Assembly: GCA_020650975.1 (NCBI GenBank)
Contig: JAIPMN010002557.1
Span: 1 to 37,535 of the forward strand
Source of the DNA: Apostichopus californicus
Taxonomy: Eukaryota > Echinodermata > Holothuroidea > Aspidochirotida > Stichopodidae
Direction: 5' to 3'
DNA: 37,535 nucleotides
Made by a program: the position numbers and the translations under genes. Position 1 is the first letter of the stretch; each line of letters begins with the position of its first letter. Positions 1-11,675 of the stretch are shown here, one piece after another. The notes below the pieces were generated by a model, which saw only the letters and a list, made by a program, of their open reading frames with translations, had not been told where the DNA came from and did no database searches.

Positions 1-2544
1 TGAAAGAAAAGGCATGTTTTGAAGCATTTGGACACAAGTATTGGAGTGACCGTGATGTCATATAATATGTGCATAAGGGAACGGGCATTGACCTTTTTAG
101 GAGCATTTAGGCTACCTCCCAGACGTTTGCTTCTTACCTTTAATCTGGAAGCCAAAATATCCATATCACCAATGATATTTGACAGAAAAGTCATAATAAA
201 GACCAATGGAGGCAGCAAAACTCTTGCATGTTTAGACTTTGTTTCTTCAACAGCAGTTGGTTTGTTTTACAGTGTTTCTTCAGAACTCAGCAGTACACCC
301 TGTTAATGGTCTTTGATTGTTTTAATGCGTGTGATGCTGTATTTCACGTTGCCTGTCAGTGTTGTACGTGTCGTCGTGCGTGGGTAACATTTTTGCATGT
401 GAGTTGCGTCGTGCAGTGTTTCTTGGTTTAAATTACCCTTTATTGTATTTGCTTCTGGATTATTCTAATTAATTTGTCACAACAACGATTGATAGCGATG
501 GACATGCAACTGCTTTGTAGGCTTAAAGCAAAACATTTCATGTAAATTGTTTTCTTTAAACCTCCTTTGATGTCACAAATTACATTAGTGTAATTTAAGA
601 ATGATAATGTTTATGGAAAGTACAGTTTCACTTTTATGTCATATAATACAATGATTGTTGTTAATGTTAGTTTAGTCACAGGCTTGTTCAGATTGTCCAG
701 AATGACTGTCTAGAACTGATATTGAATAAATTTTGTTCAATGATTTAAGACTTGAACTACGTTGTGTGAATTTTTGGCTCTGTGACTTTAAAATAAATCG
801 CTTTGAGATTTTATTAAACACCCTTTGGAATAAAATCTTTTTACCTACCTATTTTGACCCATCCCCATTACCCCCACTCCCTCCACAACATAAATGGTTT
901 TCCTGGAATAGGAATAAGAAATTATTGCTATAACTAACTGATCCAGCATATTCCAGAAATAAATTGGGGCACTGAGATTTGTTCACAAGAAGATGTAACC
1001 CATCTCTTCTGAAGCTAACCTCATAGCTTATTAGTATACAATAGAGCAATGAAGGGGGTGTTATTATAGATGATACAGCAAAATCTCTTCGTCTATTGCG
1101 ACTTCAGTGTAGTAACGCTAATACTAGTACTATACTAGTGCTCGGCGCGCTACCTCCTAAGGATCGCCACTTGCCCCATTGGAGGTTTCCTGTTCCCCGA
1201 TCTGGTCTTCAGAGTAGTTTTTTATGGATTACTTGACAGAAGAATGACTCTTATGTCGAACCGTTAAAGTCCATTTGTTTTATTTCATAACAAAAAGGAG
1301 GGATCGTAGTATGCTTCCGTGAAGTGTTCGCTTCATACGGAGCTGCATACTGGCTAGGCCCAGTGAAATCGGCGCTGGTGTTGTGCACTAACTTGGTCAT
1401 AATCGCCGTGTTTTTTCGTCCTTCAGCCATGGATGAAGGCTAATTGCATGGGTTATGATATTTATGCAGCCCCAAACAACACAACGGACCGGCATTTCTC
1501 TCGGATAGTTTACAACAGTTGTAAAACAAACTTGAAATTTCTAACGATATAGCGTAATACAGTGGTTGTTCTCTCAGTGTAAATGTGCGTGTATATGTAA
1601 CGGTATGATCGTCGCGCATCCGGTACATGACTGGGCTTGGCACTTGTGTTCCTAACATGACGTCATCATTGTCTTGTTGTGAAATCGCATTCTCAGATAT
1701 CTATTTTCGGATGCGAACATTAAAACGTTAATTACTAATTAGTCCTTGAGGTTTTCAAGGTGATGAGGATAGTTTTGAACATAGATTTTCTCATAGATTC
1801 AGAGGAAGTTACTCTCGATTGTTTGGATTTTTCGTGTCATGGCCTCTTTAAATGTAATCATTAAGAGGAAAATTTTGTTGAACACTTCCCACACAATTTA
1901 AATTCCGGTCACTCTATCTTTGGGCGGATACAGGATTTTAAAACGGAGGGTGTCTTATCCAGAGGTCATTGAAGAAGACTTCCATGTTGATGTACCTCCC
2001 TCCCCCACCCCTTCACTGCATCCACACCAGCTGTGGATGGTATCTCACTGGACTGAGTTTATATAAAGATTTTGCCCTAGCAATGCTTACTGATCGTTGT
2101 CCAAGCAGCAAAATTAGTTGTCTATTGACATTAATGTAAAATGGAAAAGTAAGAAGATAGACTGGTTGTCCTTAGCACAGCCTATTATAATGATATATGT
2201 TTGTATGTTCAACAAGGTATTAAAGAACTCGTCTCTTGACTAAGTCTTGAAATCACCTTACAAAGAATGTAAATTAATGGGGCGTAATGATAATTAATGT
2301 CTGATGCAGATATCTGACACTAATATTAGTGTACATGGACGGTATGGTCTGTGACATAGAAGATACAACCATTCCTCTTCAAGTTACCTATTTGTCAGTT
2401 TGCTACAGTTACTTCCAAATGTCTCTCCACAACGTTTAATTCCACAAATGCTATCTGTTAGTGAAATGCAGAAAAGTATCTTGAAGGAACACAAAGCAGA
2501 TCACTCAAAGAACAGTGATATTCACAGATGAAGACATCGAATAC
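1..2544. other. Left flank: no gene resolved apart from the THAP remnant
   Basis: This is either the last intron(s) and 3' UTR of the MAP gene or intergenic. Plus-strand AATAAA occurs at 725-730, 790-795 and 957-962, but no plus-strand gene is recognisable. A minus-strand frame is open from about 260 to the window edge without a recognisable product. An acceptor-like site at about 145 opens a short basic frame (IKGKKQTSGR, stop at 114-112), in the phase needed after exon 6, but this is weak. Confidence 0.5.
1050..1495 (-). pseudogene. Decayed THAP zinc-finger coding remnant
   Basis: Reading leftward from an ATG at 1495-1493, frame 1 gives MPVRCVVWGCINIITHAISL then HPWLKDEKTRRL (to 1400). This has the C-x4-C start and basic helix region of a THAP domain. 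A second frame continues TKLVHNTSADFTGPSQYAA from 1397. A third gives SEHFTEAYYDPSFLL, which matches the C-x2-H-F end of THAP (CSEHFT) with the Cys codon now TGA (1333-1335). Two frame changes and several stops mean it cannot be translated as it stands. Weaker similarity to post-THAP basic sequence (KTRSGNRKPP) seems to continue to about 1150; 1050 is a soft limit. THAP is a C2CH DNA-binding domain found in P-element-like transposases and in host regulators. Which source this came from cannot be told. It lies left of the last recognised MAP exon. Confidence 0.75.
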
Positions 2545-2640
2545 CTTAACATTACCCCCACCAGGGGTGTGCTGAGCATTATCCAATGAGGCTATGCGAC
2601 TGCTAGCTGAAAGACGAAACTCTAACGATTCCTCAAAGAT
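2545..2640 (-). CDS. MAPT/MAP2/MAP4-like: Tau/MAP2/MAP4-family protein, exon 6 (fourth repeat)
   Basis: This 96-bp block encodes residues 425-456 after a good acceptor, TTTACATTTCAG|ATCTTT, entering in phase 0 as exon 5 requires. It reads IFEESLEFRLSASSRIAS then LDNAQHTPGGGNVK. The spacing from IF to PGGGNVK matches the preceding repeat, so this is the fourth repeat. The KxGS motif is replaced by RIAS. The 3' boundary is uncertain. AAG|GTATTC at 2544 is a weak donor. Without splicing, the frame would continue 28 codons (VFDVFICEYHC...) to a TAA at 2460-2458, and that Cys- and Phe-rich tail is unlike family C-termini. I end the exon at 2545 on repeat homology. The true C-terminal exon is not identified and may lie left of here or outside the window. 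Confidence 0.88.
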
Positions 2641-3540
2641 CTGAAATGTAAATTATATCATGCAAATTGAAATCACCCCGAAGACTGGCTGTTAACCCAG
2701 ACATGTATGCATTTAAGCTGTTAAATGTCTTCCATTCCGATACATTCCTAGCTGCAGCTATTAGAAAAACCTTGGAGATGAGCCACCAGTTTCCCTACCA
2801 CTGACTCACCTCAAAGGAAATTTCCAATATAAAAAACCCATCATATCATTAAAGTCTGATACACTGTAGCAGAAATTATGATCTTGATTGAGTTAAGTGT
2901 GTATTTTCCGGACCGTTTGGCCGCAGAAAGTTAACAGATAACACAAGAAGGATAACTGGACATATACTGTATGAACTTCTTGGTAAGCAAATGGCGACTT
3001 TGTATTTAGTGACATACTGTCTGCATTGTTGACCGTCGAAGGCCCTACATACCAACATGTACTTATTCACATAACTAGTGTACATGTCTATGCAGTTCTA
3101 CTACCAAATCTGTAGAAAAGCTGAGAACCAATCAGAGCTCTTTAAAATTGAGAGAATATGAATATTCAGTTTTGTATCACTAATACAATGTATGTGACCA
3201 AAAAATGGCATACGACAAAGCGATGTGGAACAGTGTACAATTCATACCTTTGGTTGTTCTCGCTGGACTCTGGACAATATGCCACATCTATGCTTTAACA
3301 GTCTATTATCAAGGCTAAGGTCGTCTAAAACCACTAAACAACAGTTGACCCTGGGTCATATTAGTAACTCGTCACATTCACATACCCAAGTGATGTGTAC
3401 AATTCAAACAGTGGCTCACTGCTCACTACAGTAGGCTCGTATGTGTGCGTCCCCTGGAGACATCCCATAGAGTATACAGCCATAATCCAAGGCACACAAT
3501 TGACAACTGACCTCACAGGTCCCCATTTAAGGGTGTGCAT

Positions 3541-3965
3541 AACCTATGGTCAAGATCATTTCTATTTTATGAGATACAGAGCTTGTGGTAATGGATGCTT
3601 CCATTCTATGGGCTCTACATAGAGCATGTGGCCATGACCAATTCCTATACATATTAAGGGCTACAAAAGTCTATGATTATAATCATTTCATTTCATTAGA
3701 TATGGACCTTGTGGTCATGATCGTTTCCAATTAATGGGATACAGAACCTGTGGTCATTGCTGCTTCCATATATATGTAAAAGGGATACGTAAAGGAGATA
3801 TGTAAAAGAGATATGTAACCTATTGTCATGAACATTTCCTTTTTATGAGAAACGGAATTTGTGGTAACAATTGTTCATATTATGAGGTAAATGTTGTTTC
3901 CAATTTCATAGGATACAGCATTATGATCACTACTGTATCCATTTTATGGAGCCATGACTGTTTTA
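3541..3965 (+). repeat. Degenerate ~40-bp tandem repeat
   Basis: About nine or ten imperfect units follow the pattern AACCTGTGGTCATGATC, then (A/G)TTTCCATTTTATGGGATACAG. Clear examples start near 3541, 3581, 3706, 3746 and 3817. One unit carries a small local amplification (AAAGGGATACGTAAAGGAGA, 3777-3816). Old and diverged; lies in intron 5. Confidence 0.75.
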
Positions 3966-6448
3966 TCTTCAATGTAATCAGCATATACCTATGATTATGT
4001 CAGAAGTTATTGCCTTATACATGGATACAACAAACAGGACCCAACAGTTTTGAACTACGGAATCTATGACCTATTCTCTTCACTTGTGCAAATTTAAAAT
4101 TTCTACTACACAGTACAAATGAAATGTTATATATCATTGTAGACTATTGGCTTTTACCCTAATCAACTTTAATGTATTTGGAGAGCATCTTACCAATTAA
4201 CCCTTGAGATACCATTATCCTCCATTAACTCTAGCATGAAGAAAAGGGAACTTTCAACCCATTTGAACCCATAACCATGGCAACCAACCCTCCAGCCATT
4301 CTACATCAACCATGTTTGCAATAAATAATTCTTTGAAATGTAAAACAAAAGCTATCTCAAAATGTTGATATTCTTCTTGCACTACCAGTAAGTTACAAGA
4401 AAATTTAAAAACCCTTCCAGGAGAAATACAAACATTTGAATTTCTTATCCAGAATTTAAGCACTATAAGATTCAAATTGGAATGTTTCAAGTCTGTTGGA
4501 TGGTTCTAACGAAAGATGAATTGCAATTGAACAAACACATATTTGACCACTGTCAAATTCTTATTAATTAAAGACTTCTGTGAAAGATTCATAATGAAAG
4601 GCATTAATTTGATGTCAATTTATTATTCCATTCACAACTACCATTTTGATGGATAAAATTCTCCATCAGAAAGTCAAACAGTAGCATTCAAAACCTGTTC
4701 CCTTGACGATTGTAGTTAGGGATTAGCATATGTAACATCCAGATCAGAAAGACCCACCCCAATTGCCTGCAGATGAAAGTATGAGCACAGACCTCTGATT
4801 TATCACAGCAAAAAAAATAGATACAACAAAATTAATTAATGACAAGTGGCTCAATTTGCATCTTGTTATACCTCATTAAATGGTTAAGCAAATTTTAGAA
4901 ATTTAATTATCCAAGGTACAGATGTGTTCACACCTTATCAGCCACATGCAAGCTTGGCTAGTGTATAACTGACAAAAGTACGCAGTTAGAATAAACACAT
5001 CATGCTATGCTACGTCTATTGTGTACCGCTATAATTTAAAACTTGCAGGCACAGATCATAAGAATGATGTTGCACTTTTTCTTTCAAAGAAGAAGGTTTG
5101 AGTATTGAAAAGGTCTCTATGGTTTTGAAGACAAGCACAATCAATTAATAAGATTTGTCTTAATTGTTTATTTGAACTAGTATACATGTTCAATCACCGT
5201 TGACCATGCAGCCAATTTGTTACTTCTTGGTCAAGACGAAACACATGTGGCAGTGTTATAATGCAGCATCCAGCCATGGTATATTCTAGCGTGGATGTGG
5301 TATGATTTGAAGTTGGTCGCATAACATAACTACTGAAACATAACCGGCAGCTGTACCTGAATATGCATAGGCAGGTCGGTGTTCTAAACTATGATCAAAG
5401 CTGATCCCTTTCTTCGTATCCATGGTGATCACTTAAAATGAGATGCAACTCCAACCGTGGTCATGGGTTTATGTGCTAGAGAACGACTTCCCGAAGCAAC
5501 TAAGAAAATGTTATTCCATTAATACAGAGGTATCACAGATTGAATATTCTTTTACAAACACAAGGCTGGAGACTTGATCAAGTCAATATATGTCATCATC
5601 CAGCCACATGTCCTTTTTTCTTCTTCTGCTTTTTTTTTTTATGTTCTTCTTTGTTTATTACAATGTTTGTCTCTGTAATGGCAGTAAGGGTTTTGCAAAA
5701 TGCTGAATCTAAAATATTGACCTAATGATGACATTGGTTTCAGTGTAAACCTCTGCTAAAATTCTAACTTTGAAGATATGAAAAGAAAAACTAGGAGAAA
5801 GCAAACAGGCATTAGATCTTAGGGGCACTATGACACCACAGATAAACTACAAAATGACAGCCTGCACCATTAAATCTAGGATATCTACAGAATAGAGCAA
5901 GGTTTTTTTTTCTGTTTGGGGGGAGTTGTTTATCTCACAGATCTCTATCATACAAGTTAAAGACAATAGTTGGGATTTTCATCTACTTTCAAGTCTCGTT
6001 AATTACTGATTATGCTGCTCAGTGCAAACAAAACACCTGATGGGAATATAATGAGAATCCAAGCTGGTGCAGCCAACTGAAGCGACCCTGTAACCAAACA
6101 GAGTCATTAAAATATGTTATGTCCATGCGATATGAACATCTTTGGTTCTTCTTGATGAAAAATTCCAATGAAAGTTCATCTACACTTTTGTCAAGATCAC
6201 TCACTTCTGCTTGGTCTACCACCAGCAAGTTGAGCAGAAAATCATATAAACAGGAGATAATAGCACGTAATACACAGCATTTCCGACCAAGTTGTATGAA
6301 AGACAAATGTTGGGTCGAAGCGACATAGATTACAGAGAGACATGTAACCCAGTGAATGAATAACGTGAATATGAAGTAAATATGAGAGTGCACTTCTTCA
6401 ATTGCAAGTATTGGAGGGTTGAAGTGCTAGAAAACTTAAGACTTTGAG

Positions 6449-6821
6449 CAGTGGCGGAGCTAGGGGTATTGGTCAAGGGGGGCGAGAATGGTCTGTAGGG
6501 GCGCTTTCGACACTATCTAAGCTGAGCGCCACCACAGGTTGGCGCGGAGCGTACAGAAATTTTTTTGAGTAAAGATACTTCCTAGATCACCGCAATTGAC
6601 CCTTTCCTGGCCTTGCTTATTTGCAGATAAACGAAGAACAAAAAGGTGACACCGCCAACAAAATGTGACAAATGTCAATAGGTAGATGAGAGCACAATTA
6701 AAAAGTAAATAATCGCGAATAAGTAAAAAATTGTAAAAAGCTGAAAAGGGCGCCAACAGTCCATTTGAGTCCGTCAGGGGGGGCATCCGCCCCCCCTGAC
6801 TGTATGGACGCTCCGCCACTG
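6449..6821 (-). mobile_element. hAT-type non-autonomous DNA transposon, 373 bp
   Basis: The element has perfect 12-bp terminal inverted repeats, CAGTGGCGGAGC at the left and its reverse complement at the right. It is flanked by a perfect 8-bp target duplication ACTTTGAG (6441-6448 and 6822-6829), which is the hAT superfamily hallmark. Near the right end is a perfect hairpin (6773-6800: a seven-G run, short loop, seven-C run). An internal block at about 6527-6552 is related to the element at 14161. It has no credible transposase and is too short to encode one. Orientation is assigned by matching hairpin and block order to the 14161 element. It sits in intron 5 of the MAP gene. Confidence 0.9.
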
Positions 6822-7534
6822 ACTTTGAGCTAGTCTAATAATGAAATCAATCTTTCTTTCTTTCTGTTTGATTTTTTAAATATGATATTCTTGAAATGTG
6901 TCTTGAAACTGACCAAAAAGGAAGTTTATTTAATCAAATGTGAGCTTTGTTGATGTTTGACTGCAGTATGACTCGATGTGAATGAAATCTAATTGAATAT
7001 CCAAAAACTATAACATTTCATGAAGACTTTTACCAGTGTGTTGCTTCACGCTTACTTCATCAAATTTACCTCAACGAAAACCTTAATGTTCCTCCCGGGA
7101 GATAAATTTCAAACATAAGAAGATATTAAAACCCCATAACTCATCATTCAACCTATGAGCCGTTGAATGCAACATATTAACTGTACGAGAGTCGATCTCC
7201 ACAGCATCAAGAAAGCCAATATCTGAAATATTTACTTAATCTCAATCAAAGTCACCAAAAAAGTCCACAGTATAAAGCAAAGATTAATCTTCTCAAAGAA
7301 AATGAAAGAACCCCCCAAAAAAAAAATACACACTCTGAGCTGTGTCATGATATTCATTTCTCTGGTTGACTTTTGCTTCACAACGAACAATTGAAAGTAA
7401 TATATATGTAAGATGTTTTCTGATATGACGTGTCAGTCTGTGTGCATGTGCATGTGCATATATCTTTTGTAATACTTTGTCATGTTAAGTCTATAGAGCA
7501 GTTGGTATAACGTGGGAGGGTTCAGTTAGTGGAC

Positions 7535-7577
<43 letters not shown>
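7535..7577 (+). repeat. (ATGATA)/(AAT) microsatellite
   Basis: ATAATGATAATGATAATGAT grades into (AAT)n. Intron 5, about 70 bp left of SINE-A copy 1. Confidence 0.95.
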
Positions 7578-7647
7578 CAGAAAATTAATTAGGCTACCTC
7601 ATATATAACCTGATTTAATTCACAACTGTCTGATACTCGGAACACCT

Positions 7648-7950
7648 AATAACAATGATATTAATCAGGCAGTAGTTATTTTATGACGCTTATAAAGCGA
7701 CCATGAGTGTGGGAGATGACAACAGGGCTTATGGATTACAACTTTCACATCAGGGTGGCTTCCAGTTCAGTACTTCAACTCCAATCTGGAATCTTTTCAA
7801 TTTAGAGAGTCAGATGGGAAAACTGTAGATTACTCTTGGATAAAAAACCCCCCTTACTATGACCCTGCTAGGGATCGAACCCCGAAACTACCGATTGCTA
7901 AGCCCCACTGCTCCAAATACCACCGCCTTTATCCACTCGTCCACAGCACC
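7648..7950 (-). mobile_element. SINE-A copy 1 (tRNA-derived)
   Basis: Read on the minus strand from 7950, the head is GGTGCTGTGGACGAGTGG (A box), then an extended arm, then GGTTCGATCCC (B box, about 7864-7874). The distance and long variable arm fit a Leu/Ser-type tRNA ancestor. The body (TCCCATCTGACTC..., then CCATAAGCCC) matches the other two copies at 29003 and 34892. The tail ends in a TTATTA-rich stretch. This is the most complete of the three heads. Intronic (intron 5). Confidence 0.85.
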
Positions 7951-9470
7951 TTGAAAAAATGTCATCATCAAGTGAATGTCCAGACAAATTGATTCTTGAC
8001 AAATCCCACCCTCCCCCAATTTGAAAGCAGTGCAACTCGTATTACTGTTTTATTTAGTCAACTATGTGCATCCTCTTGTCCTGCTCTTTTAGTCTCAAAT
8101 AACTACTTCAGTCTTAGTCACAAATATGCCTTCTCTTAATTCATGCCTCCTCTTAATCCATGCCTTACCCTTATCCATGCCTTCAGTTATACTTTAATGT
8201 AAAGTACAATGTCCTACAAAGTTTTATCATCAAATGTCAGTCATATTTCAACATCCCAGCATCACTGTGACACACCTCTCCCATTAGGTTCCCTAGAGAC
8301 TGTTAGTTAAGTCCAAACACTACACATGTCACAACAAGATATAAATACATTGAGAATGGACCAATGATGACAGAACTTTATGGAACCATCATACACTTTA
8401 TGCTCAAGCAATCATACCATGGCCAGTACTAACACTAATGCAAGTACGACAGTCTCTCGGCACAAATCTTCCCATGTGTTTTGACTATTTATTACTTCGT
8501 ATTGCCAGTCATTATATTTCAATAATTTCTTGGTGGGGGAGCAAGACTTGCCAAACATGTCAACATGGATTATATGGAGATATGATAGTGGGACAAATGC
8601 CAAGCTGAATAATCTAACCTGAATGGCTGAATGCATTTTAATTTCATCAGCATATATAGGTTATATCATAGTATAGAGGAATGTGCAATTTCCGTCTATG
8701 GCTGTGATAGCCATGAGTAAAAGTGATGAATTAGGGAAATAGTGTTTTTAAAAAGGAAGAGCAAGTCTTGGTTAGGGAGAGAAAATATCATTTATCTTAT
8801 TGTGGTAAATCCTAAAAGGTCTTTCATGTTTCAGTTTACATGCCACAGAATGCTTTGGAACACCACTGAAGGTTAAAGGGTGTGAAGACTCGCGCACAAA
8901 GAAACGTCTCATGCCAGTAATCTGACCTAGTTTCAAATGAGGTGTAACAGAAGTGTTAGACACCACCATCGATCCCAGAAAATACACTAACAGCTTGCTA
9001 CCAATGGTAATTAGACACTAGTGTACAGTCAATACATACAGACAACACAGTGTACATACCAGCAATGGACATCTCAGGTCTAGATAAAAGATAACAAGGT
9101 ATCACATTATATTACTGTCTGCATTTTGTAGCGATAAGAAGAAAACTTCACTTGCAAGCAACAGAAAGTTAACTTTTTCAGAGCGGGGCACGCGTTTGGG
9201 GCGAGTCTTCAATGCCTTTAACAAGAGTTTAGTTGTCAACTAAGATCGTCCTCAACTACAGGGTCTCCTTGAGAGTACTTTTTTTACACAAATCGCAGAA
9301 CTAAGTCGGAGAGCTTTCATCGTAGCATTGCTGCTCTTACTGTAACAATACCTGTTGTACAGCAGTAAGGTACATGATAGCATGCCATGAATTTGATTAC
9401 AAATACACGTTATACGATTTGTAACCTATGTTGGGTGGTTCTGTCCTCAGTAGCAAGGATTTGTAGCATT

Positions 9471-9985
9471 CTTATTAAAACATTCTTTGTTAAACAGTCT
9501 CGTGTCGTCTTTTAAACAGTCTTGTGTCGTCTATTAAAACAGTCTTGTGTTGTCATTTAAAACAGTTTTGTGTCGTCTTTTAAACAGTCTTGTGTCGTCT
9601 TTTAAAAGTCTTGTGTCGTCTTTTAAAGCAGTCTTGTGTCGTCTCTTAAAACAGTCGTGTTGTCTTTTACAACAGTCTTGTGTCGTCTTTAAACAGTCTT
9701 GTGTCGTCTTTTAAAAGTCTTGTGTCGTCTTTTAAAGCAGTCTTGTGTCGTCTCTTAAAACAGTCTTGTGTCGTCTCTTAAAACAGTCTTGTGTCATCAT
9801 TTAAAACAGTCTTGTGTTGTCTATTGAAACAGTCTTGTGTTGTCATTTAAAACAGTTTTGTGTCGTCTGTTAAAACAGTCTTGTGTCGTCTTTTAAAGCA
9901 GTTCTGTGTCGTCTCTTAAAACAGTCTTGTTTCGTCTATTTAAACAGTCTTGTGTTGTCTTTTACAACAGTCTTGTGTTGTGTTC
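9471..9985 (+). repeat. 22-bp minisatellite with higher-order structure
   Basis: About 23 units of CAGTCTTGTGTCGTCTTTTA plus AA, with variants (TTGTCATTT, CTCTT, a shortened unit without CA). A multi-unit block at about 9585-9656 recurs at about 9695-9766 with the same order of variants, indicating a higher-order period near 110 bp. Intron 5. Confidence 0.95.
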
Positions 9986-10325
9986 TTAGAAGTGCAGACC
10001 TTTTATATATCTTTGTACTCTGATAGCAAAATGAATTAATGTATCCACCATCCGATCAACCCACTTATTTGACTAAACGGAAACGTTGACTTCTCACCAA
10101 GATTATTGTATTATGCATTAGATTAATTTCTGTTGTTCATATACTTTTTACCACTGGTAGAAAAAAAGACAGATAATTTGATAAAAACATAGACAGAACT
10201 AAACTACCCTCAATGTATCTTGATAATCCACATAAAACTTGTTTCTTTGTCAACACTCCGATCTACGTCACTTATTCATCTCTTCTTGTTATGTTTTTAT
10301 TTATTTATTTTTTGTTGTCTCTCAC

Positions 10326-10424
10326 CTTAACGTTTCCTCCACCCGGTTTGTGATGAGCTTTCTCCTTCGATCCTATCTTTGATGATACTTTGCTGTAGTC
10401 TTTCTTCTCCTCAAAGATTTTCAC
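10326..10424 (-). CDS. MAPT/MAP2/MAP4-like: Tau/MAP2/MAP4-family protein, exon 5 (third repeat)
   Basis: This 99-bp exon is exactly 33 codons, residues 392-424, phase 0 on both sides. The acceptor is TTCTTTCTTAG|GTGAAA and the donor is AAG|GTGAGA. It encodes VKIFEEKKDYSKVSSKIGS followed by KEKAHHKPGGGNVK. It is the best match in the window to the canonical 31-residue tau repeat and is close to vertebrate tau repeat 3 (VDLSKVTSKCGS...HHKPGGG). KxGS and PGGG are intact. Because both splice phases are 0, skipping this exon would remove one repeat and keep the frame, as vertebrate tau does to make three- and four-repeat forms. That such skipping happens here is inference. Confidence 0.95.
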
Positions 10425-11675
10425 CTAAGAAAGAAGAACCAGAGCGCAGAGCAGAGAAAGTAAACAGCTGTCGACCATCCGATGTGCTCTGTCGAATTTA
10501 TGACTAAGGTCATGCCATCGAGACCTAGATAACAATATATTCTATACTTTGTTATTCCATGTAAAACAGTTTTAGACATGACCAACTCTTTGACTGTACG
10601 ATACAAAATAATGCTACACTGCTCATAACTCATGTACCGTCAACAACTTACATTATGTTTTGCATTCTACAACAGTTTATTAGCTCCCAGGGGAGATAAT
10701 CAGGGATGTGAACAGGGCTGGCAGAAATATAGCTTAACTGAAAATAACTTGATCACCTTTTGAATTTCATATCTGCTCCCCCTCAAAACAATCACGACAG
10801 CTAATAAAAGAGATAATATCTGTTTGTGCATCGTTTCATATCTTTCTCTTTGTTAATCGTTCCTCCCCTTTTTCAATTTTTGAATTTCATATTTCATATT
10901 TGTACAGTAGACCACAAAATAGTTTCACCTAAAGTGCAGTCTAAATGTAGCCAAAGACAACAGTATGTTTATCCAAAGAGGTCTACATTGGCTTTTTTTA
11001 TGATTACGTACAGTAGTTTTGCAGAAAATATGAAACAGACTGAATTCAAAACAAGCAACAGTTCTTCTCCTAACATATATCGTGTGCTATACTTCACTCC
11101 TGATAACAATATTAACCATAGCACACTGAAACCGAATGGTAGTATAAATATCAAAATTTTGAGGATACATGTATAAAGCGAGGATCAAAGTAAATCTGAA
11201 TGGTATCTTAAAATAGCAAACTTTTGAAGAAATCTACCAAAGTTTACTCCACAGCATGATTAAGTGTTAAAAAGGTTACCAGTTCATTCTAGGTACGGTA
11301 GAACAAGAGTGATGAGGTCGTGAGGAGACAGGTAAGCGAGGATCAAAATAAATCTGAATGGTATCTTAAAATAGCAAACTTTTGAAGAAATCTACCAGGT
11401 TTACTCCACATCATATTTAAATTTGGCCAATATGCATGTAATTTCACCCAACTCCAAAAAACCTGCACACATGTACATTTTATACATGATGTTCTAGCAA
11501 TATCAGTTTTTGGGGTAAAATGTCCATAAACTGGGTGTTCTCCAAAATACGAGCATTCAGGTTTGAAGGTATATTTAGTCGTTTTGGACCACGAGACAAA
11601 GTCTGCTGAACACAACATCTGACAATAAAAGGGGATTTAAAGGAGAAAATTTCCCTCCCTTCATTTTATGCTTAC
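10425..11675 (-). other. Intron 4 of the MAP gene, ~1.25 kb
   Basis: Contains the 159-bp-period duplication at 11174-11418. Open frames here (10826 plus, 11343 minus) match nothing known to me. Confidence 0.85.
11174..11418 (+). repeat. Near-identical ~86-bp duplication, period about 159 bp
   Basis: TAAAGCGAGGATCAAAG... (11174-11262) recurs at 11333-11418 with a few substitutions and a 2-bp indel, separated by about 70 bp of unique sequence. Intron 4. Confidence 0.88.

Larger units (their letters stand above)
2641..10325 (-). other. Intron 5 of the MAP gene, ~7.7 kb
   Basis: Holds the ~40-bp tandem repeat (3541), hAT element (6449), microsatellite (7535), SINE-A copy 1 (7648) and 22-bp minisatellite (9471). 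I searched for further PGGG-coding exons and found none. The remainder is AT-rich with nothing recognised. Confidence 0.8.

Noticed and set aside
1251-1430. 59-codon minus-strand frame starting MAEGRKNTAIM
   Set aside because: It is a shifted-frame piece of the THAP remnant, not an independent gene.
4738-4790. Acceptor-like CTTTCATCTGCAG opening a 16-codon frame (minus) as an alternative terminal exon
   Set aside because: A frame this short is expected by chance and the peptide AIGVGLSDLDVTYANP has no family resemblance.
6019-6393. 124-codon minus-strand frame
   Set aside because: No recognised domain, AT-rich composition, and no splice context linking it to the MAP gene; likely chance in intron 5.
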